From the NCBI GenBank assembly GCA_035610835.1, contig CM069455.1:35483596-35547595 (forward strand): a DNA stretch of 64,000 nt, in the 5' to 3' direction. The notes under the pieces are model-generated. The model saw nothing but the letters and a program-made list of their open reading frames with translations. It was not told the origin of the DNA and did no database searches. The position numbers and the translations under genes are program-made. The stretch comes from Ophiura sarsii. Taxonomy: Eukaryota; Echinodermata; Ophiuroidea; Amphilepidida; Ophiuridae. This document shows, one piece after another, positions 10,131 to 21,880 of the stretch; positions within the stretch are counted from its first letter, which is position 1, and every line of letters starts with the position of its first letter.

Positions 10131-11679
10131 ATATCTGTATGAAATTTGGTAATTTACACAGTCATAAGGACAACATACATGCACTCTAGCAATGAGTCAA
10201 AGGACAAAATACACGCACTCTAGCAATGATAAATCAAGAGTTGTTTCATATTATTTTCAAAATCATTTGTTCGCCCATTTGTGGATCCAATTTTGGGGGA
10301 CATGTTGTACATATGAGTCCTGTGGGACAGAATCAAGTCAAACTAATGCTGTATTAGGTTGCATCAGTATGAACAAAGAGAACTGATTCTACCAGCCTAC
10401 AGTGTAGTATTGTATCATTGGTAAAAGCAGATATTTATTAGGTTTAGAACAGAGAATGTACAAAACAGTGGCATGTTAGCTGGGTTTTGAATGGCATACA
10501 ATAAAACTAGTATATTTCAGCTTATGTACAAATGCATGGTTTAGACAGCTTGTTCATTCCAGTATGTTATGAAAAATAAACTCATAAATAAATCCATCTA
10601 TTAAATTATTGAAAAAGCTTGAACATTATTGAATTAAATGCTCAAAATCCAAAATAAATGTTTGATAACTCCCCCATACCTTAAGTACAGTAGCAAAGCG
10701 TTGTCAATTTTAGTTAAACAACGCTGCTATGGGCAACCAGCGCTGATCGATCCGCACCTCGCAGATAATGTTTTTACGCGATCGCAGCCGCAGGTGTGTG
10801 TTGTTTTTGGAATGATCATGCCAACTGTTTTCATCAAATTTTGAAACTTACAGGAACTTGATTATCATGTTAGTTTGTTCATTTCAGTTTTATGTTTTTT
10901 GAAAATTGAATGAAATTGTTAATAATGAAGTAGGCCTACATTAAAATATGTTAATATTCGCATTGTCTATTTATGAAATGGCGTTCAAATCCCTGGTCGT
11001 TTCTGCGTGCAGACGTGTGAACACCGTTGTCAATTGGTGGTGCACATACGCTGAAACATGATTTAATCCCTTATTCATGGATAAAAAGCCTTTTCATATC
11101 ATCTTTCATGGTGGATCTGTGTAAAGTATGTAAAAATTAGCTATTGATCCATGCAAAACTACATTTAGCCTCAGGACCTCGCCTTGTACGCATAAAAGTT
11201 AGCTCTGCTTCAGATCGTCAGATTTTCCCATATTTACCTGCCTAGTTTTTCACGATTGTATATTTTCCCACCTAATTTTTCTCAATGTTGATGTATCCAA
11301 GTTCTAAAAACACTGTAGATAAATACACACCAGCATATCGTCAGCCTGCTTTGATAATTGCCCAACTAACTTTTCAGCGAAATTGAGTTTTTTGCATATA
11401 TCATGACTATACATTACATTATGCACATGCTGTTATAATACCTAAGTAATTGACCAATCAAAAGTGTTGATAAATGCAATTGCAATTCTGCGTAAGTCAG
11501 CATTGTGAGTTGGGCAGATTGTACTAATGATGAAAATTGTTTAAAATGGGACATATTAACTCTATTAGGCATATAACAAGCCACATTTCACTTAAAGGTA
11601 TTTCCCCAACCTAATTCTATCCAACAGTTACTGCTCCTATTGGAATTCACCTGCACTATTCATGTTGCTATTCAACATA
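10131..11679. other. Unassigned AT-rich sequence
   Basis: No exon or complete element was recognised. A fragment at 11330-11385 (ATCGTCAGCCTGCTTTGATA and following) matches the arm of the hairpin at 11680-11782, so a diverged copy of that MITE lies here. TAGGCCTA occurs at 10931. Confidence 0.45.
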
Positions 11680-11782
11680 TCGTCAGCCTGCTTCGATAAT
11701 TGCCTAACTCACTTTTCATACTTTTGTTGTTTTCTAAGAACTAGAAAAAATGAGTTAGGCAATTATCAAAGCAGACTGACGA
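11680..11782. mobile_element. Small hairpin MITE, ~100 bp
   Basis: TCGTCAGCCTGCTTCGATAA plus TTGCCTAACTCA at the left is mirrored by TGAGTTAGGCAATTATCAAA plus GCAGACTGACGA at the right, an inverted repeat of about 32 bp. A half copy lies at 11330-11385. Confidence 0.75.
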
Positions 11783-12001
11783 TACTAGTATACCAGTCTT
11801 GAGTACAGAGTGACTGCATAGAGAGAGGGTTGGTAGATAGTTGACCTACATACATAAGTGTTTCTAGAACTTGGATTCATAAGATACACATGGGATGGGA
11901 AAATTTGGGAGATCTATTTTTCAGTAGAGCTAGTTAAAGGTAAATGTTCTGATTGCGGGCCCGATTTTCAATTTGATGTTTCTATTCCACATGAAGCCCT
12001 G

Positions 12002-12250
12002 GTTATAACCCCACTGCATCTAACCCCACTGCATCTTACAAAATCATACAGCCAGAAACTTTCTCCATGCGCGTGCTACTACATTGACTCGATATGCGCT
12101 GGGAGCTTAGCTCAGTCGGTAGGGGGACATACTTTGGTGCGAATGGTCCCGCGATTGAATCCGGGGGGGGGGGGTGCTGGGCCAACAGAATTGTACTTTT
12201 TCCCCCTCCCGCCGATATGCACAAAAACATAGCCGCGGGAGTTAGGGTTA
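12002..12250 (+). mobile_element. tRNA-derived SINE-like unit, copy 1
   Basis: A tRNA-like segment starts at 12101 with GGGAGCTTAGCTCAGTCGGT. Its box A-like TAGCTCAGTCGG (12108-12119) and box B-like CGATTGAATCC (12152-12162) have tRNA-like spacing. A G-run follows, then CAGAATTGTACTTTTTCCCC. A conserved leader, TACAAAATCATACAGCC, precedes it. Box B departs from the consensus and the G-run replaces the acceptor stem, so it is not a functional tRNA gene. Confidence 0.72.
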
Positions 12251-12271
12251 ATAATGTCAATTGTTCATGTT

Positions 12272-12566
12272 CCTATAACCCTAACCCCACTGCATCTTAC
12301 AAAATCATACAGCCAGAAACTATCTCCATGCGTGTGCTGCTGTATTGACTCTATTACGTCACCTACCGCAGGTATATGTGGGCAGGAAGTTGCTGCCCGC
12401 ATATGCGCTGGGAGCTTAGCTCATCAGTCGGTAGGGGGACAGACTTTGGTGCGAATGGTCCAGCGATCAAATCCGGTGGGGGGGGGTAATTTTTTGGGTC
12501 AACAAAATTGTACTTTTTCCCCCTCCCCCGATACGCACAAAAACATAGCCGTGGGAGTTAAGGTTA
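12272..12566 (+). mobile_element. tRNA-derived SINE-like unit, copy 2
   Basis: This is a direct repeat of the preceding unit with the same leader and tail. The tRNA-like part begins near 12410 but has a 3-bp insertion inside box A (CTCATCAGTCGG). About 48 extra bases lie upstream of the tRNA-like part. The two units form a head-to-tail dimer inside the TTAA-bounded transposon. Confidence 0.7.
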
Positions 12567-13779
12567 AAATAGTCTTATTCCAAAGTTTGAGTTGCATAAC
12601 TCCAATGGTTCTTATTTAAGAAGCATAAGGTGACATGAAATTCGCCAATTGAATAGTTCACAAACTGACCGGGTGGTTAACCACCTTTGGCAGTAATTCA
12701 CTGCATTTTGAAGTACAGGCTGTAACAAAAAAAAGTTATACAGTTTTGAAAAAATATAAAATATATCTCCCGTAGAATTTCTGTTTTAAATTTTAATGGT
12801 ATGCAAGGGGAATTTTCTAAGCTTTCGAATAAGCTTTGATTCATGACAATCGATGGTTGGTAAGCAGATATATGATCAATTGTCTAAAGTAGTCGTGAAA
12901 TCACCTGGGCCACTTTGGTTTATATCAATGGTAAAACCACTGGGATGAATATGAATGGAATCGAACCAGGAACATAGCAGTAGAGCACTCTTGTTAGACA
13001 ACAAGGGATAATTTCAAGTGGTTAAAATTATTACAAAGAAGGTAGCCTAAGATCTTTACAAATATCTGTAATGTGGGGTAGAATCAAAACCATCCCTTAC
13101 TAAGAGCATGGCTGCCGCTCAACAAGTGCCCCAATTCACATTGGAAGAATGAGTTTTCATGGTTGAAAACAGAACTTTCGAATAACAATGATTGAGACAG
13201 TCTATGTGCTTACCATTTGCTCAGGAGGAATAATGAGCTATTTTATTAAATAAATTTGTCAAGATATAATTTATTTATTTTATGAATTTATTTATTTTAT
13301 GAATTTATTTATTGAAATGAAATAAAACTATTTGGAAAAAAATTATATTGTTCTCTTTAACGTTCCTTGCATGATACCCTAACCATTTAATTTATACAAG
13401 CAAGATTGTATGATATTGTGAAAGTGGCCCAACCCGATTTCTAGACGAGTTAGTAGACTAGTCATAACTTTTAAATGCAAGTAGTTAAAAAGACCAAATA
13501 AAATTATTCTGGTAACCAAAACGGAACTTAACACAGAGTGTAAAAGATTTTGACATTGCATGATTTTAACATTGGGTTAAAAAATAAAATTGCGACTGTA
13601 TAACTTTTTTTGTTACAGTCTGTATAACGTATAAATGGAACATATGGGGTTTCTTCTGATATCAAAATATGTTGATGGACAAAAACTAAAAACTAAAGTG
13701 ATCGGAACATCCACCTTTAAAAGAACTCAGTACAAATCATTATTGACAATATGCAGTGCTCAAAAGTAACCTACATGTA

Positions 13780-14648
13780 CAGGGTGGTTCAATAAAACGT
13801 TGACAGTTTTTTGAAGCCATTTTTTGTTTAATTCTGTAGATTTAAAATTTTAAAATAATCAATATTCATCAACTATAAGATCTTGACCATCTATGCTGAA
13901 AATATTGTTACAAATAACCTTACGGTTGCAAAATAACAGCTATTTGAACAAATCTGTCCCATTTCACTCTGTCCACGGGTACTGCAATCGCGACGAACAC
14001 TGAATGATGAATTGCATGCGATTAATCTAAGATTTGAAGATCCTGCCAGGTGAAACCAGTGTAATTGTTAACATCTTAACTATCTATTCAGGTGTGAAAT
14101 CAATACGTAACAATAATACCACAAGTGACCCTAATTATAATTATTGATTTTCATAGATTGGAAGTGTAATTGTCTATGCTCTATGCCTTAAAAGTGACGA
14201 TGCCATTTAATGTTATCTTGCTGTTCATTTCCCGTAGACTTACCCGTGGACAAAGAGATTTTGGAGAGATTCTCTTCAAATAGCTATCATTTTGCCGCCA
14301 TAGCATTATTAACATTAATATTTTCAGCATAGATGGCCAAGATGATGATAATTAAACCAAATCCCACAATTTTGAAAAATATGGCTTTGAAAAACTGGCA
14401 ACGTTTTATTGAACCACACTGGTAGTAACGTCGCCAAATCAGAACCCGTGGACAGAGTGAAATGGGACAGACTTTGTTCAAATAGCTGTTATTTTGCAAC
14501 CGTAAGGTTATTTGTAACGATATTTTCAACACAGATGGTCAAGATCATATAGTTGATGAATATTGAAGTTTTTGTTTTTTTATAGATCTACAGAATTTTA
14601 AACAAAAATGGCTTCAAAAAACTGTCAAGGTTTTATTGAACCACCCTG
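13780..14648. mobile_element. Mariner-type MITE with duplicated right end
   Basis: The left end CAGGGTGGTTCAATAAAACG and right end ending in TTGAACCACCCTG are flanked by TA. Inverted repeats of about 200 bp pair 13780-13985 with 14440-14648. A second, more diverged copy of the right end lies at about 14225-14432 in the same orientation, ending in TTGAACCACACTGG. There is no transposase. Confidence 0.8.
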
Positions 14649-15144
14649 TACTAAGGTATATTTTTAAAAAATCCAATAAAAATAGGCATTTTAAAAGTAG
14701 TGGGGTAAATTTTCCTTAAATTTGAGTTATTTCACACAGTATGGTTAAGGGAGATTTCATAAATGTTTCTTGATCCACCTACGTATGTCCAAGTAATCGA
14801 GCAATAATAGATTTGACTGTGCACAAAGCGTGAAAATATGAATCTGTTTTTGTGCGCAAAGCGCAGAAAAAAGTTTCCTTTTTTTGTGTGTGCACGAAGC
14901 AGCCAAAAAATATAGGATTTTTTTTATCCCCCCCCCCCCCCCCATCTATTAAGTACCAATATTTGTTGTGATCCCCCTTTTGCGAGACTTTTTCTTCTTC
15001 TGATCCCCCACCATTTTTTCCAACCCCCCCCCCCCCCCACCCACCAAAGTATTTATGAACACTCCCTTAAAGAAGTCCAATACAAAGTATGATTTTTAAA
15101 TTTTATGTACTTGGCTTTTCAACATTCAGCCTCGGTGTACTATA
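14649..15144. other. Unassigned, with poly(C) tracts
   Basis: No gene was recognised. C-runs near 14929-14943 and 15025-15039 sit in a sequence with repeated GTGCACAAAGCG and GTGCGCAAAGCGC motifs, probably a degraded repeat. Confidence 0.45.
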
Positions 15145-15354
15145 CTATAGTTTAATCAGAGAAATATTTTTTGTTTTTTATCTTTCCGCGCGCAAAAGTA
15201 TGTGCGCAGTCATGGCCACACATACACGGTCTTGCTCGTACGTGTCACGCACGCATATATAATGCACAGTACACTTGTTGCCTTCATCCGCATCCTTCTG
15301 TATTCATTTGCTTGTTTAAGGAGGCTTCACCAATTTGGAACTGATCAAACTATA
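15145..15354. mobile_element. MITE (AACTGATCAAACTATA family), copy 1
   Basis: TATAGTTTAATCAG at the left pairs loosely with CTGATCAAACTATA at the right. The body matches 22589-22814 in the opposite orientation: AGGAGGCTTCACCAATTTGG here against CCAAATTGGCGAAGCCTCCT there, plus GAATACAGAAGGA. TATA-type flanks suggest TA insertion. Confidence 0.7.
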
Positions 15355-15409
15355 AATGGCTAAACAAAAAGTATGTTATACAGAGTTTAGGACCACTTAA
15401 GTAGAGTCG

Positions 15410-15540
15410 ATCTTTTTTTAAACATTTTCAAAAAATGTTTTTAAACATTAAAAATTAATGATTTCAAGCATTGTTCAAGCATTTTCAATTCAAGCATTTT
15501 CAAAAAATGTTTAAAAAAAATGTTTAAAAAATCTCAAATT
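15410..15540. repeat. AT-rich repeats with an AAAATGTTTAAAC motif
   Basis: Low-complexity inverted and direct repeats of TTTTCAAAAAATGTTT, with TTCAAGCATT occurring three times. This is non-coding. Confidence 0.6.
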
Positions 15541-16290
15541 CACAACAACAAAAATCAATGTATTTATTTAATGAGTAGATCAGGTCTGTGAAACAGTCTT
15601 TTTTTATCTCCTTACTGATAAACTTGTGAGCCAATATTGAGATGCTGAGTGGACTATCATGGGTGAGATGGAATCTGGATATTTCTATGATCTATTATGG
15701 CCCCATTAACTGTCAAACTAACTCATTTGTTGAAAAGCCACGTGAAAAAAAATTGAATGAATGAGACCTGTCATATGACATTATGAGAGTTAAGTAGGAC
15801 AGTTTTATTTTCAGGTTTGTCCAGATTCAAAATGCTCAATGAACAAGCTTTAAAATTATATGCAACATTGTCATAATTGCTCAATGTTTGCCATGTCAAA
15901 AATCAAAATTGAAGTTGCAAAATGTCTTTGTTTTCTATTGAATGTTGGCATGTTTATTGGACCATATCTCCTTATGCACACTTGCGACTTAACGCTCATT
16001 ATGTGGTGACAGGTCTCAAATAATATTAACAAATAAATAAATAAAGTTGTACCTTGTCTTGCTCTTTGATATGTATCTTCCTTAATAGTACCATTCTTTG
16101 CAAATTAAAAACTACACAATTTTATATTGTATATATTTAGGTTGATTGTGTTTTAACTTGTCAACTTTAAAGTTACTTTTTAAGCACATAATATGAAACA
16201 CTAAATCTCAACTCTCAAGCAACCCAATCCAATTAAAAAGAAGTCGGGAAACCCCCTCAGCTCCTTGCTATGAAACAAAAAAGTCACAAA

Positions 16291-16503
16291 GTAAAAGTGG
16301 TAATTTTCGCGCGATCAATTTTTCGCGCTTTGCCAAATTTCATCCATTTCGCTTGTATTTAAATTCGCGATTTGAAAGTTCATTGCATAGACTTATACTC
16401 AAAATAAATACGTTCGGTGCTTTTATTTTTGCGGTAGCTGCTTGGAGCGCGAAAAGCGTGAAAATTGATGTAGTACGAAAATGTCCACGTTTACAGAACT
16501 GTA
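16291..16503. mobile_element. MITE with CG-rich inverted arms
   Basis: GTGGTAATTTTCGCGCGATC and AATTTTTCGCGCTTT at the left pair with GCGAAAAGCGTGAAAATTGA and TACGAAAATGTCCACGTTTA at the right, in a 210-bp imperfect palindrome. The superfamily is unknown. Confidence 0.6.
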
Positions 16504-19404
16504 AAACTCTTAAGTTGCTGGCTTCTAAATGATGTGTTTGACAACACTAGTAATCTGTTATGCCTGTGGCAGCATCAATTGACATTCCATTTTCTCCAAC
16601 CATGTCCTCTCTGTACAACTCCTAATCACCCCACACCACTCAACACTTGAGGGGACGCCCTACACTACTCAACACTTTGGGAGACACAGGCGCAGATGGG
16701 ACCATGTGTTCAACCCCTCCAGCAAAGATGAGAGGCTTAATCCTTTGGGGTTAAAGGTCATGTTGCCTGATTGACCCCCTCATAAACTGGTTGACCCATG
16801 ATGACCCTGTCGGCAGGTTTGGTGTTATTGTTTCATTGAGGAGGCTTCAACACCATGCAGTCTGTATGGTGATGTGCTGTTGGGGTGTGTATGGATAGGC
16901 TAGGGTGAAATGTTGCAATTAGGGGATGTACCGTAACATGTTATCTGAAAGTCAGAAGCTGCCTCATGGGGTTTTTTCTCAACAAATTTGTTTGATTTAG
17001 TTTTAACTCGGATAAATATTAATGTATCAAATTGAATGGATACGGCCGGTCAAACTGGTTTACAAAACTGTAAATTAGGATTTTAGTATTTACTGGCATT
17101 TTTTCAGAGGGATGTGAAAAAGTGTGTTTGATTTAGCTATAGCTCAATTAAATGGATGCAGTCAAACTGGTTTAAATAAATTTGTAAATTAGGATTTTAG
17201 TATTTACTAAGGAGGGTATAGTTTTGATAAGTTGTTAGTTTTCCCCCTACAGTACTTAGTTTTTTTTGACGCAATATACTGCACCACTTTTCACCTTGCG
17301 GAAAATCTGCTGAAAAAAAGTGGGGTGTAGGGTTAGGGTTAATGAGTCCAGGACCCCTTAGATTGACAGTTTGGACCCCTTAAATTTCTAATATTGTGTA
17401 GATTTAGATACCTGGACTCAAAGTTTTCTCAATTTGGACCCCTTAAATTTGCAGGTCAGCGCTAACCCTTTTTTGTCACTAATAGAATCCCAGTGTTGGT
17501 TATTATATTGTTTATAAATTGACACGGAGCAGCTATATTTCATGGGTAACTCTTCGACTAACACCATGCTCCATATGAAATAGCCATGATATAATCCAAA
17601 AGCTTTTACTCTGATTGCTGTGCTGCTGTATTACAATATACACATCCAGAATCTAACTTTATTTTGATACTTCTGTAGTTTAATATTGTCGTGATGAAAC
17701 ACCTCGGGCGGGGGCGGCACTGACATTTGAAAGTGGTATAGGTACGTGCTGCTCTGAAGACCCCCTTTTTCAATCTCTTCTGCTCACTCCTAATTAAAAG
17801 ATATCCCTTTTTTCAGCCTGAATCATCTCTTACGACCCCAATGTTGTCAAATTTCAAAAGTCGCAGCAATTGGGTGTTCTAAAGCCCCAATTTTCCAAAA
17901 CAAATGAGTTCTTAATACTCAAAATTGAGAGGAAATCAGTTCTTATTACCATATTTTTCACCCAAAATCTGTTTCGTAGCCCACGTTAGTGAGACCCTGG
18001 ATGGCGTACCCCTACCAACAAAAATGTTGTCCCCCCCCCCCCTCCCCTGGTTCAAACACCTGGCCCTTGTCTGTCCTCAATCGGTTCGCTTGACTTCACT
18101 AGGACACGAAATTAAGATACTCTGTTTGCTTTGTTAACGGTAGATAAAAATTGGAATTGTACATCTGAGATGTAGGATGGGTGTCTGTAGATAAGAACCA
18201 TTTCAAATTCTTAATTTTACTTGTGTTGTATTTGTTTATATACATTTGTTTTATGTTATTTTGTTGTAGCAAAGGGAATACCTATGTCAAATTCTGGCCT
18301 GTTTATTAATCAACCCACCCCTCCCACTGTATGAACTTCATGGATGTGGTCAAGCAAAATGATTAGAAACTCGCAAATATTTATTTTGAGATATAACCAA
18401 ACAAAGGATATAATTTCTTTTGTTTTCCATTGTTTTGACAACCTTCAATTGCTCATCTCTCTGGAAGTAATTGTCCATTCTTAAGGCTAATGAAAGTCAA
18501 TTACGAGTTTCCCGTTCCTTTTTTTTTGCTGAGTGATGCGGCGACTTTTTCATTATTCATTATTTGATCAGATTTCATTATTGACATGTATGTTTGATAA
18601 ACCCATATTGATACGGGGGCTTCACAAAAGGTATTTACAATAAAAAGCCCTAATTTCCTAGTTCCCAGTTTCATATTTTACGAAGTGAAAAATATGTTAG
18701 AAATTGCTAAAACTGGCTACATGATGTTTTGAAAATATATGCATTTTTTGGCAATCTTGACATTTTGATGCGGGTGAAAAAAAATGACGCGGGCGGGTAA
18801 CAGGAAACTCAAAATCAACTTTCAGGTGCCTAATAGGGTTTTCTGCAAAATGTTGCATTGCACATGACCTAATACAATCAAGTAGAAAACTACCAATGTG
18901 ATATTTTTGCGACTTCAGATTCATTTTGCTTGATGGTATCACATATTAGATCTGTAATTAGATCTGGTAAGCTTAATTACAGAACAGAATCCACATATTC
19001 ACAGACAAATAATAACATATGATAATTTGGCTTTTCAAGTAGTCTGCCTATCATTTGTGAACCTTAACTCTCAGGGTACGATTTACCCAGTGTCGTGTCG
19101 TTAAATGCTCCACACTACAAACATGTATATAATACAGAATTTGCTATACAATCTGAAATGTGTATAGCAGTTTTATACTATGCATTTCAATGTAACTATG
19201 CATTTCAATGTAACAGTTTATCATTTTTAGAGAACGATTGGAATTTGACAACAATTTGTTACACACTTTTTTCCCGAAAATCAATCACTGCATACTCCCA
19301 GGCACGTGCCACTGTACACAGACTCCCGTTGCCGAGACTGAAGCTTCTAGTAATTATGCTAGCGCCACGATTTTACGAGTCACCTCGCGCGTCTTATGTG
19401 CCTT
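16504..19404. other. Unassigned non-coding sequence
   Basis: No exon was recognised on either strand. I looked for HTATSF1 first-RRM exons and did not find them. Two TTAGGG copies at about 17333 are isolated. The stretch at 17705-18060 shares GGCGGCACTGACATTTGAAA-type sequence with the complement of 32990-33090, so it is part of a dispersed repeat. A C-run lies at about 18028. Confidence 0.4.
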
Positions 19405-19648
19405 ATATGTGACCCGTCACATCAAAATGGACATGTTGGAGTCAATTCTGAGTTATTGGTATGATTTGAAAGAGAACATTTTAAGCTTTGAAATGATACC
19501 TTGTTGAATGTTATCGGACACATGATATGAATTACAAAAGCATATTTTTGTCTATTATTTTCTGTATGTTTCACCAAATATATTGCCCTCTATCTCAAAA
19601 CTGTGTTTGCCGACAACATGTCCTTTTTGACGCGACTGGTCACATATG
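19405..19648. mobile_element. MITE, TATGTGACC termini
   Basis: TATATGTGACCCGTCAC plus ATGGACATGTTG at the left pairs with CAACATGTCC plus GACGCGACTGGTCACATATG at the right. The length is about 245 bp, with TA at the edges. It is non-coding. Confidence 0.72.
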
Positions 19649-20600
19649 TACTTTCGTGCTGTCAATCATAGCGTTGTCAAGATAGCGCCCTCATTTTACG
19701 GGTCATATTTCGCGTACACACACCCATATGCCCATATATATAGGAGGCTTCAGTTTTGTGATTCGAATTTCCCCTCCCATTATATACTCTCCCTGATACT
19801 CTGTCTATATCCATCCCATATTTGTTTCGGAAAACATCATTGAAATGTTGGACAAGAAGCCCAGTGTTTATTTACATGTCTATGCATCTTTTCACACCAT
19901 TTAAAGATTCTAGACAGATTCTTGCTTCTATGTTAGTAAGGCATGCTATCTATTACAGGAGAGTAATATCAAACAGACTATTAGACTTCATTTGCTGTCT
20001 GCCCAAATATGGGCCTTGTTTTGTTTGGTGATATTTAGGCGACAACAAAATCCCTATTCTAGGGGTCCGACCAATCCATTTTCTTACACATTGGGTGTGG
20101 GTGGGGGGGGGGGGGGGGGTTATGTAAATGAATACAACCCATTTCTATTCCTAGAATTTAAGGATTTTATTTTATAATTTGTCAAAATGTTGCAAATTTT
20201 TAGAGATTTTTGTGTCATTTTTTTAAGGGAATAAAAGCTTGCTTTCAACCTTAGAGGACCATCTTCCCATTAGAACAGGCTTTTGTTTTTTCATCGCCTG
20301 AGGCAAAGAAAGAAGAATAAAACTGTCTCTCATACCCCACACGCATAATAATGTGGAGTCACTTTGCCACAAAACCCTACACGATGAGCCCAATTTGTTG
20401 TGGGTTTTTTTTAAATTTTTTAAATGGCTCCATAAGGGAGAAATGGGCCAAAAACACTATACAAAAATAATTTCCGCATTTAGCATAGCTATGTTTTCTA
20501 AAACAATTAATTAAATTGCATATAGCATAGCTATTTTCCCAAATGTATGTGAGACAGACCTTTTTTTTTGGGGGGGGGGGCATATTAGTGATACAAACCA
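19649..20600. other. Unassigned, with poly(G) tracts
   Basis: No gene was recognised. A G-run of about 17 lies near 20103, and another near 20570 borders the LINE fragment. Short open frames here are without support. Confidence 0.4.
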
Positions 20601-20609
20601 AATGTTTTG

Positions 20610-21240
20610 CAAGATTGGTAATATACTGCTATAAGGAATGAAGATAGTGTAAAGGGTTACAAAATTAATGGTATTGAAACAGAAATAAGTCAATATGCAG
20701 ATGATACACTTATATTTTTAGACGGGTCAAAAACGTCTCTGTTAAAGGTTATAGAAATTCTTGATAGGTATAAAAGGTGTTCGGGTTTAAGTATCAATTA
20801 TGATAAATCTGAAGTCATAAAATTAGGCATTCTGAAAAATATAAGAAATAATTTTGAAATTCAAACAAAGCTGAAGTGGAATGAAAGTAACTTTAAATCT
20901 CTTGGTATAGTTTTAGTCTTGATTTAACAGAGATGATACATTCTAATTACAATGACAACTGAAACAAATTCAGAACTGTTTAAAAGTATGGTATATGAGG
21001 AATTTATCCGTTCAAGGTAAAATTCTATTAGTTTTAAAACGCTGGCATTGCCAAAATTGACATATGTGTCCACAGTTCTTCCAAATCCAAGTAAAGATTT
21101 CATTAAAAAGGTTGAAAGGGAGTTTTTTTGGATTTATTTGGAAGAAAAACAGATAAAATCAAAAGAAACATACTATATAACTCGTATGAAAACGGGGGAT
21201 TAAAAATGAATGATTATGGATTAAAAAAAAAAGATTGGTA
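20610..21240 (+). pseudogene. L1/Tx1-like LINE reverse transcriptase fragment, decayed
   Basis: Translation with frame changes gives the catalytic QYADDTLIFLDG motif near 20693, then SGLSINYDKSEV and FKSLGIV. After a frame change come NLSVQGKILL, LPKLTYVSTVLPNPSKDF, IKKVEREFF and NGGLKMNDYG. This order (YADD, thumb, PNPS, FxWGG region) is that of L1/Tx1-clade elements and differs from the RTE-like LINE at 656. Several frameshifts and stops are present, including an apparent one-base loss near 21125. Only the region from motif C onward survives, so it is 5'-truncated. It lies in the HTATSF1 intron or upstream DNA, just before a hAT-like MITE. Confidence 0.82.
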
Positions 21241-21298
21241 ATATCTGGCAAAAGCGAAATGTTAGATTTGGGTTTGATGTAAATTGTAAAGGATGAAG

Positions 21299-21607
21299 CA
21301 GTGGCGTAGCTATCGGGGGCAGAGGGAAAATGCCCCCCTGACCTGTGACGGAAAAAAAACATTTGTGCCCGCGTCCCCAGCCCTATTTATGCCCGCCCCA
21401 GTCTCCGGATGTAATTTAATAGACATTATGACAATTTACAAGGACCATATTTCATGGGCGTTTGGTGTACAACATGCCCTTACCCCCCCCCCCCCCCCCC
21501 CACCTCTCAAGTTTTCTGAGCTGACTGGAAAAAGAATTAAAATATTTGGGCACCCTTTTATGATCTCCCCCCCCCCCCCCCTGTAAAAAATCCTAGCTAC
21601 GCCACTG
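21299..21607. mobile_element. hAT-like MITE, CAGTGGCGTAGCTA termini
   Basis: CAGTGGCGTAGCTA starts the element and TAGCTACGCCACTG ends it. The flanking 8-mers GGATGAAG (21291-21298) and GAATGAAG (21608-21615) match at 7 of 8 positions, as expected for a hAT target duplication. The interior carries two poly(C) tracts and no transposase. Confidence 0.85.
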
Positions 21608-21790
21608 GAATGAAGGCATCAAATTTGGTTAGAAAAGTTGTGCTGAGGAACATTTGTAAGAATAAGAATTTTTAATTGATCCTTCTCTAACACTTATGGC
21701 TATATGGCCGAACCACAACTATAGATCCTTTATAATTGATTAATTAATTGTTTTTCCTTTTTCTTATTTTCTTCTATTGTTATCTTCTAG

Positions 21791-21880
21791 GAAGATGCTA
21801 TGCTGATCAATGAGATTACGGATGATTTGAAGGAGGAATGTTCAAAATTTGGCGAAGTCAAGAAGGTCATGATCTTTGAT
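21791..21880 (+). CDS. HTATSF1: HTATSF1 exon: start of second RRM (UHM)
   Basis: This 90-bp exon is bounded by acceptor TTCTAG and donor GTAAGT, both in phase 0. It encodes the opening of the C-terminal RRM of Tat-SF1, including INEITDDLKEECSKFGEVKK and then VMIFD. Human HTATSF1 carries the matching pattern (LNE, DLR, ECSKFGQ, LLFD). In this family the RRM is a U2AF-homology motif that binds a tryptophan-containing ligand motif in SF3B1 and links the protein to the U2 snRNP in the nucleus. The preceding exon, which should encode the end of the linker and the first RRM, was not found upstream. An antisense or shifted ORF would not give this match. The call is secure for the family, and orthology follows from the linked exons. 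Confidence 0.92.

Larger units (their letters stand above)
11934..13720. mobile_element. TTAA-bounded DNA transposon, interrupted by SINEs
   Basis: The left end TTAAAGGTAAATGTTCTGAT pairs with the right end ATCGGAACATCCACCTTTAA. TTAA at both edges would fit piggyBac-type targeting, but this is not proven. Internal sequence (CAAAGTTTGAGTTGCATAAC, GTGGTTAACCACCTTTGGCA) recurs at 32344-32710. The middle and right parts recur at 57210-59456. Comparison with the 32-kb copy shows that 12001-12566 is foreign DNA inserted here. No transposase ORF was seen. Confidence 0.75.

Noticed and set aside
12101..12175. Functional tRNA gene
   Set aside because: Box A and box B are tRNA-like, but a poly(G) run replaces the acceptor stem and the unit is duplicated within a larger repeat. 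It is better read as a SINE head.
17325..17345. Telomeric repeat
   Set aside because: Only two TTAGGG copies are present, too few to call telomeric or interstitial telomere DNA.
1..21790. Upstream HTATSF1 exons (first RRM and linker)
   Set aside because: I searched by eye for VYVSGLP-like, KKKKKCKDY-like and KNMF-like coding blocks and found none. A tool-based protein-to-genome alignment would settle it.
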